The notes under the pieces are model-generated. The model saw only the letters and a list, made by a program, of their open reading frames with translations, was not told the DNA's origin and searched no databases. A program made the position numbers and the translations under genes. From Eudoraea sp. (GTDB taxonomy: Bacteria > Bacteroidota > Bacteroidia > Flavobacteriales > Flavobacteriaceae), in assembly GCA_024642325.1 (NCBI GenBank), contig JAHEBI010000090.1, forward strand, positions 1 through 7,934: a stretch of 7,934 nucleotides of DNA, given 5' to 3'. This document shows, one piece after another, positions 6,511-7,934 of the stretch; position 1 is the first letter of the stretch; every line of letters begins with the position of its first letter.

Positions 6511-7158
6511 ATGATTATCTACAATGTTACTATTAATATAGATGAATCTGTACATGACCAATGGTTAACATGGATGCAGGAAACACATATTCCTGAAGTG
6601 ATGGAAACCGGGAAATTCATAAATGCCAGGATGGCAAAAGTACTGGTAGAAGAAGAAATGGGTGGACTTACCTATTCCATACAGTACACTGCCGAAAACA
6701 GGGAAACATTAAATCAATATTACACTGAAGATGCAGATAGAATACGGAAGGAGGTGTCAAAACTTTTTGGAGATAAATTTGTCGCCTTCAGAACAGAATT
6801 GGCAGTTATAAGTGAGCATCAGGCACCTAAATTGAATGCAACGGAATATCTGTTTACCTATGGCACTTTACAACAGGAAAACATACAACTTTCCGTTTTT
6901 TCAAGAGCGCTTTCGGGATTTAATGACAGCCTTTTTGGCTATAGGTTATCAAATGAAAAAGTAGCAGGTGCATATCCTGTGATACACAGTTCGGGCAAGC
7001 CTACAGATTTTGTGAACGGGCAGGTCTATTTGTGCACCAATACGGAAATTTTAGAAGCTGATAAATACGAAGGGCCGGCTTATAAAAGAATAAAAGTGAT
7101 TCTGAACTCCGGCACAAGCGCATGGGTTTATATAAGTAATTCTGCGGAACCACATTAA
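6511..7158 (+). CDS. DUF4286 and gamma-glutamylcyclotransferase-like fusion protein
   Basis: The 215-residue protein has two parts. Residues about 1-102 match the small DUF4286 family of Bacteroidota: MIIYNVTINIDESVHDQWLT, HIPEVMETGKF, and a Leu/Val-rich strand near 95-100. It looks like a dimeric ferredoxin-like (alpha/beta-barrel type) fold; function unknown. Residues about 112-208 match the gamma-glutamylcyclotransferase/AIG2 superfamily: YLFTYGTLQ at 113-121 carries the YGTL substrate-loop motif, FVNGQVYLC at 167-175 is the usual central strand, and ADKYEGPAYKR at 183-193 carries E187, which aligns with catalytic E82 of human GGACT (DDFESCPALYQR). The GGCT part is short but has these core elements, so it may cleave a gamma-glutamyl amine or related amide; the substrate is unknown. 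No signal peptide is seen, so it is cytoplasmic. It ends 3 bp before ksgA and is probably co-transcribed with it. Confidence 0.85.
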   Translation: MIIYNVTINIDESVHDQWLTWMQETHIPEVMETGKFINARMAKVLVEEEMGGLTYSIQYTAENRETLNQYYTEDADRIRKEVSKLFGDKFVAFRTELAVISEHQAPKLNATEYLFTYGTLQQENIQLSVFSRALSGFNDSLFGYRLSNEKVAGAYPVIHSSGKPTDFVNGQVYLCTNTEILEADKYEGPAYKRIKVILNSGTSAWVYISNSAEPH

Positions 7159-7161
7159 ACC

Positions 7162-7934
7162 ATGGCTAAAAAACGCAAAAAACACAGCTCATATAAAAAG
7201 AGCAGCCGGCAGGAAGAAAGTCCCGTTAAAGCTAAAAAGTATCTAGGGCAGCATTTTCTTAAAGATGAAGAAATAGCCAGACAAATTGCCGATACCCTTT
7301 CTATGCATGGGTATACCAATGTACTTGAAATTGGACCCGGCACAGGGGTTCTTACGAAATATCTGTTGCAGCGCCCTATGAACCTTGTGGCTATGGAATT
7401 AGATGAAGAATCGATCATATACCTCAACCATAGCTTTCGATTGGAACATAAAGAAATTCTGCGGCAAAACAATTCTCTTGAAATAATTCAGGCCGATTTC
7501 CTAAAATACAATCTTTCAACATTATTTAATATGGAACCTTTTGCCATAACCGGCAATTTTCCCTATAATATTTCCACACAGATTGTTTTCAGATTACTGG
7601 AGATCCGAAACCGGGTTCCGGAATTTTCGGGAATGTTCCAAAAAGAAGTGGCTCAGCGAATCTGTGCTAAAGAAGGAAATAAAACCTATGGCATTCTTTC
7701 TGTATTAGTTCAGGCATTTTATCATGCGGAATATCTTTTTACAGTAAATCCCGAAGTTTTTGATCCTCCTCCAAAAGTGGAATCGGGAGTATTAAGACTT
7801 GTAAGGAAAGATGATTTTACCCTGGATTGTGATGAAAAACTGCTCTACAAAGTAGTAAAAACAGGATTTAACCAACGCCGAAAGACATTAAGAAACAGTT
7901 TAAAACCATTTAACCTTTCTGATAATCTAAAAGA
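7162..7934 (+). CDS. ksgA: 16S rRNA (adenine1518-N6/adenine1519-N6)-dimethyltransferase, C-terminus cut off
   Basis: KsgA (RsmA) dimethylates two adjacent adenines in helix 45 of 16S rRNA using S-adenosylmethionine, a late quality step in 30S assembly. 257 codons are present before the window ends. Motif X (KKYLGQHFLKD, 25-35) starts the Rossmann fold, motif I is EIGPGTG at 56-62, the SAM-ribose acidic residue lies in AMELDE (77-82), and motif II is QADF at 110-113. The catalytic motif IV is NFPYN at 132-136, the usual Bacteroidota form of NLPYN. FQKEVAQRI (159-167), FDPPPKVESGV (200-210) and FNQRRKTLRNSL (236-247) complete the family signature. About 15-30 residues are probably missing at the C-terminus. 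The first 25 residues are a Lys/Arg/Ser-rich tail ahead of the conserved domain. The ATG at 7162 is 3 bp after the preceding stop; there is no Shine-Dalgarno or promoter of its own. Confidence 0.96.
   Translation, partial: MAKKRKKHSSYKKSSRQEESPVKAKKYLGQHFLKDEEIARQIADTLSMHGYTNVLEIGPGTGVLTKYLLQRPMNLVAMELDEESIIYLNHSFRLEHKEILRQNNSLEIIQADFLKYNLSTLFNMEPFAITGNFPYNISTQIVFRLLEIRNRVPEFSGMFQKEVAQRICAKEGNKTYGILSVLVQAFYHAEYLFTVNPEVFDPPPKVESGVLRLVRKDDFTLDCDEKLLYKVVKTGFNQRRKTLRNSLKPFNLSDNLK

Noticed and set aside
7155..7472. Open frame of 105 codons on the minus strand opposite ksgA
   Set aside because: It lies wholly within the strongly supported ksgA frame, has no recognisable domain, and its sequence is what the antisense of KsgA gives.

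Overview
The window looks like chromosomal DNA from a member of the Bacteroidota, most likely a marine-type flavobacterium. The protein sequences have flavobacterial character: a RibF with the GYDHRFG motif, a KsgA with NFPYN, and an exported reprolysin-like metallopeptidase. The DNA is AT-rich, starts lack Shine-Dalgarno sequences, and several intergenic spaces carry the Bacteroidota -7 promoter element TAnnTTTG. There are no mobile elements, CRISPR arrays, tRNAs or rRNAs. Codon use and style look uniform, so nothing suggests recent transfer.

Layout. Bases 1-843 (minus strand) hold the N-terminal 281 codons of a secreted metallopeptidase that runs off the left edge. A 50-bp divergent gap separates it from a plus-strand series: ribF (bifunctional riboflavin kinase/FAD synthetase), an abutting membrane protein of the vitamin K-dependent gamma-carboxylase (HTTM) family, a 139-bp gap with a promoter, serS (seryl-tRNA synthetase), a 152-bp gap with two candidate promoters, an exported TPR protein, a short gap, a two-domain protein joining DUF4286 to a gamma-glutamylcyclotransferase-like domain, and ksgA/rsmA (16S rRNA dimethyltransferase), cut by the right edge.

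How the genes fit together. Three are housekeeping genes for flavin cofactors, tRNA charging and ribosome maturation. They are interleaved with poorly characterised genes. ribF and the carboxylase homologue form one translational unit (stop and start codons abut). serS appears to have its own promoter. The DUF4286-GGCT gene and ksgA are 3 bp apart and very probably co-transcribed.

The most interesting items are the bacterial gamma-carboxylase homologue, which keeps the residues aligned with the catalytic lysine and key histidine of the animal enzyme, and the DUF4286-GGCT fusion, which keeps the catalytic glutamate and may be read from a nearly leaderless transcript. I do not see a multi-gene defence or other clearly new system here.
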